Shown one piece after another: positions 60,297-64,000 of a DNA stretch of 64,000 bases (positions are counted from its first letter, which is position 1; each line of letters opens with the position of its first letter). The translations under genes were made by a program, and so were the position numbers. The DNA is taken from NCBI GenBank assembly GCA_029851415.1, contig CM056744.1, positions 116,282,838 to 116,346,837 on the forward strand, read 5' to 3'. The DNA comes from Eretmocerus hayati (taxonomy: Eukaryota; Arthropoda; Insecta; Hymenoptera; Aphelinidae). The notes beneath the pieces are model-generated. The model worked only from the letters and a program-made list of their open reading frames with translations, was not told the origin of the DNA and did not search any database.

Positions 60297-60376
60297 AATA
60301 CATCTAAGGCGAGGCGCCGTACAAACTTGGCGTCAAAACTCGATTTTTTTTTGCCATTTATAGTATTTATTACGAG
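60060..60376 (+). promoter_or_regulatory. Protease E promoter and 5' leader
   Basis: Homologous to 45640-45969. The TATA-like element of D has become ATACATCTAA (60298-60307), whereas the downstream leader GTCAAAACTCGATTTTTTTT is kept. E may be transcribed more weakly or differently (inference). Confidence 0.5.
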
Positions 60377-60431
60377 ATGAAGAAAATTATTTCGCTGATT
60401 CTACTTTCTCTCTCAGTTTTCTTGTGTCAGG
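60377..60431 (+). CDS. Protease E exon 1 (signal peptide)
   Basis: 55 bases, phase-1 end at GTGAGT, highly similar to exon 1 of D. Confidence 0.82.
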
Positions 60432-63400
60432 GTGAGTTTTTCAAATACTCCACTCGAAAATAACCATAAATCTCTATCTCGAAATGGTCCCATACTCGAA
60501 TCATCACTAGGTGACTATTTTAACTGAAGATAAATTCATGCTCAAAGGAGAAAAATCCATTTTTTTCTCTTTTTTGTGCAAAGAAGAGGGATTCTTTGTG
60601 AATTTGAACGTGCAAGATCTCTCATTTTTGAAAACGTGGCAACGTTCTTGCCCATCAAAAATTTTTTTGAGCCTGGTCATGGTTTTTGATTCTCCTGTAT
60701 CGAAATTGATGCATGTCAGTGCTTTGTCCTCACATACATAGAGGAGACTGAGATAAGGTGGGTCCTTTGAAAAAGTGTGCCCCCTTGAAAAAAAAAAAAA
60801 AAAAAAACTTCAAAATCCCGACTATTTCTGAACTCAGATCCTTACACGATGAATTTTTTCCCTACAAACTTCGATGAACCTCAAGTACGTCTAGATTTAA
60901 AGAGAGGAGATCTGAAGTTTTGGCTTCAAAATCCGTACGTCAATTCTATGTTCAGTTGCCTGCACGCACAAAATCATCCCTTCTGTGACCGAGATTAGGC
61001 TAAGACTAGTAGTGTATTTCTTGAGCTTCAATTTCTTCCTTTGTGCATTGCGTTACGTTGCGTTGTTTTCGTGTAGTTACAGAATGATTGAACGTGTTGC
61101 ACGAGGTGAGACGGGTACTGCGATCGGGGTAACACGAGCTCACAAAACTGACGCGAGCGCGGCTGCGCAAAGTAGACAATGAGTCCATAACCTGTTGGCT
61201 TCAATCTGTCTACGATGAGAGCTAGAGAGAGGAAGCATGTCGAGCATAGGTAGTTGATTGTCAGATAATATGTTATTATTAGTTGATAGATTGAGCAAAG
61301 AAAGCATATCTGTGTGTTCCTAGTTGAAGTAAATCTAATGAAGTTGAGCTCTATGAGAAAATATATGTGGTGGTGGATCCCGGGCCTGAATTCTGAATCA
61401 AATCGTGGGTCGATGCTCGCCTGAGTGTGGATATCAGACAGAGTTAAACCAGTGTGGAAGAATTCTATCCTTCAAAATCGGAGATCATCCGACGTTCATC
61501 ATCTGTCATTATTTACGAGTACGAGATCCCATATCTACGCACTGAGCGTGATCGCTACCAAAAATTCCAGAGGTAATAGGCAATAACCTTGTTATAAGCC
61601 TCGATTTGACCCTGATTTTTCTGTTTGAAAGACATCATAATCGGGAGTCGCTCGAGGGAGGTAAATTTTTTCAGAAGAAATTTTGCTATTCTAGAGGCAA
61701 GCCCTGCTGATTGCCGATTCGAAACATTCTGATCAGTCAAAATTGAGAGCATGAAGCTCAATCTAATTAGGGTTGCTCGTCTTACCCTGGTCTCCCTTGC
61801 GGAAGCTGAAGTGGCTTAAGTGCTACTTCGCATAGCACTCTGTTTGTTTGCCACGCCATTTTGAATCAAGAGCAATATATGGATTTACACATTCAGGAAA
61901 ATGATTCTTTGAGAGAACCTCTTGGGTGACATCGATAGGAATATTGGAAATGTATTTGACCCAACGCCGGAAGCAGTTGTGGTCACTCCGCGGGCTCTAC
62001 CGTAAAGACGCACAGTGGGGCCAAAAAGTCCATATTGGGCATAATTTGCCTTTACGTGAACTCTCAACCGATTGTTATGATTCAGAAGGGATTGACTTTG
62101 TTTTCTTTTTTTTGAAATATATGTCTACGCAAATTTTGATTTGACTTCTTCAGGTGGATTAGAATCGTGGTAAACAGCAAACGTGGGAAGGTGCAAGATC
62201 TCGCGATGTTGGGATTTTATGATTGTGGCTCATTACTTTGCAAATCCTCTCCGAATCACATAAATACTGTCTGGGAAGTTTTTAGAGGAGATTTTGAAAC
62301 TTTTTCGAGGAGTTTTGGGAGTCCCCAGGATCGCAGATCTCTTGTGGTCGGTAATCTTAGAAATACAAGATATTATACCACTGAGCTTGGCCAATCCATT
62401 CAATGCTACTATTTGACTTCCAAACAACCTTTACCATCAACTAACACCAGATAAAGACCACTTAACCCACATCGAGTTGTTTAATGTATCCAAAGTCAAG
62501 AATACTAGATTCTTTGCGATTTTAAGATCATCGAGATAATGAGCAAGTTAAAAATGATGATTCAAAGCTGAGTTCTGCTGGTACCCAGCCATTACACGTA
62601 TTAAACACCAACGCGTGCGGGTTCGTATGTGTGTACCGGTGGCTACCTTGGTGACGTAGGAGTCTCGTGACATCGATTTGAATCGGGGCTCTTTCGCGGG
62701 TGCATTCTAACACTAATGAATAATCATTACTGAATAGCGATTTAAAAAGAAAAAGTGTTTTGCAATTTTCGCTCATTTTGATGTCAGCTTCCAATTAAAA
62801 TAGGAAATATTTCCCAAGCAAGTTCCCTATCAGAGAGCAAGTTGAATTAAACAGGATTCAAACTCTGCCGAAAGGGCCTCTCCACTCCGGCAGAATTTTC
62901 TTGAAATTCCCCTGGGGCTCTTTACGATGATAATAAATCACAGATCGAAGATTCATGATGATCATTAGATTAGATATTGAAGTGAATAATTTTCAAGAGG
63001 GTATGAAGACATTATTATCTTGCAGGTATTCCAGATGATTCCGAGAGCTGTAAGACGAGGTCTTGTGAATTAGGCTCTCACCAATTGCGTGAAGGTTGTA
63101 GAAACTATCCACTCAAAGCTCAGAACAATAGGATAAGATCAGATGAAGTTATCCATCACAACAAAGTATTCAATGGCACCCAAGAAATTCTCTGCCCTCA
63201 TAACGAAGGCCGAAATATCACAAATCCATCTTACACATCAGATCCGATAGTTGATGATGCATTTGAACAAAAGAGAATGAATGGGTCGAGCTCTAGAATT
63301 ACAAGACAGACGCAATCGGATATAGATCCGGACGATCCAAGAGCTTTGCTGCCTCTCAAATGTGGAATGAAACCTATTCGTGCTGTACCAGCAGTCGTTG

Positions 63401-63460
63401 GAGGTATTCAGACGTACCCTAGCGAGAATCCTTGGATGGCTGCTTTGGAGTATGGATTCC
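60377..63460 (+). CDS. Protease E: CLIP-type serine protease, partial, with degenerate CLIP domain
   Basis: Exons 60377-60431 and 63026-63460 give the first 163 residues; the catalytic exon is not found before the window end. Signal peptide residues 1-18 (MKKIISLILLSLSVFLCQ). Relative to D, CLIP cysteines 37, 67 and 74 are His, Phe and Leu, and a new Cys appears at 32, so the standard three disulfides cannot form. The linker is almost unchanged. The activation site reads VPA|VVGG: Gly-Gly is kept but the residue before the cut is Ala141. Exon lengths (55 and 435) equal those of D exactly, and there is no stop or frameshift, so this part looks under some constraint. Whether the full gene works depends on the missing exon. 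Confidence 0.75.
60432..63025 (+). other. Protease E intron 1
   Basis: 2,594 bases. Contains an A-run (60788-60807) and a CpG-rich patch at 61060-61180; no foldback like those in D intron 1 was found. Confidence 0.65.
63026..63460 (+). CDS. Protease E exon 2 (degenerate CLIP, linker, activation site)
   Basis: Acceptor TCTTGCAG; donor GTGAGT after YGFR-type end. Shares IDPDDPRALLPLKCG with D, then diverges for about 20 residues before PWMAAL. Confidence 0.82.
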
Positions 63461-64000
63461 GTGAGTATCTTATTATTCCAATCGAGATTCTACAGAATCT
63501 AGTTTTCCTCTCATTCGTTGTAATATGAAAACAGTCGGGGACAAGATGTTGAATGGGTATGGTCATTGAATTGGCTGAGCCGAGAATTATCAGTTTGCAC
63601 ATCAGTGAATTGAAATTTGATGTGATAAGATTAAATTTGAAACCTCGATATGAGGCCTGAAAACCATTGATTTTCATCGGCATCACGTTTCATCATCCAA
63701 TGTAATGAAACTTGACGTAATTTGAGGCTCCTGCCAAAGTCTTGAAACTCGGACAATGGTTTGAAAATTATATACCCCAGATTTAGAATTTGTAATTTCA
63801 GAAGCCAGGTCCCAGTTAAGCAATTAGGGCGAAGAAAGCTCGATCTGAATAAAAATGAGATCTTCCGGTTCCATTTGACAAGCTGTGCAACAGGAAAACG
63901 ATATGATGAATTTTATGATGGATAGTATATTGCGTAACTGAGGAGGAGAGTTGGCTTCTCTACTTGCTTTTTACTTCGTGGTGGATTATCATTGCCCGAC
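63461..64000. other. Start of protease E intron 2 to window edge
   Basis: The first about 190 bases match intron 2 of D (for example ACAGTCGGGGACAAGATGTT). No LTAAHC-bearing exon is seen, although intron 2 of D is only 246 bases; the intron is longer here or the exon is lost. Confidence 0.5.

Overview
This is eukaryotic, AT-rich DNA. The intron-containing genes, the CLIP-domain serine proteases, the arthropod-type retroelements and the dense population of small inverted-repeat transposons point to an insect; I favour Hymenoptera but the sequence does not settle the order. There is no operon structure, rRNA operon or CRISPR array.

Positions 1 to about 23,240 hold no gene I can support. They are filled with non-autonomous inverted-repeat (foldback/MITE) elements, a palindromic minisatellite, microsatellites and a few CpG-rich islands that may be regulatory.

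From 23,250 to the right edge lies a head-to-tail plus-strand array of five related secreted serine protease zymogens, here called A to E. Each has a short signal-peptide exon and a final catalytic exon joined through phase-1 introns. In A, B, D and E the middle exon carries a CLIP domain, linker and activation site; in C it carries only a short linker and activation site. Spliced reading frames close exactly at 485, 559, 325 and 451 aa for A to D; E is cut by the window edge. The catalytic domains resemble the easter / prophenoloxidase-activating (CLIPB) type, so the array probably acts in extracellular proteolytic cascades in haemolymph or venom (inference).

The array is evolving unevenly. 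C has lost its CLIP domain, E has lost three of six CLIP cysteines, D has Asn at the S1-pocket position, and the activation cleavage residue differs among members (Ser, Arg, Tyr, Tyr, Ala). D and E are recent duplicates: promoter, linker and introns stay similar, while the CLIP region and the activation segment differ strongly.

Just after A sits a 5'-truncated LINE with an intact reverse transcriptase frame, flanked by 538-bp direct repeats with only two differences. The large introns of B, C and D and the D-E spacer are swollen with foldback elements, 5S rRNA-derived repeats and a BEL/Pao relic.
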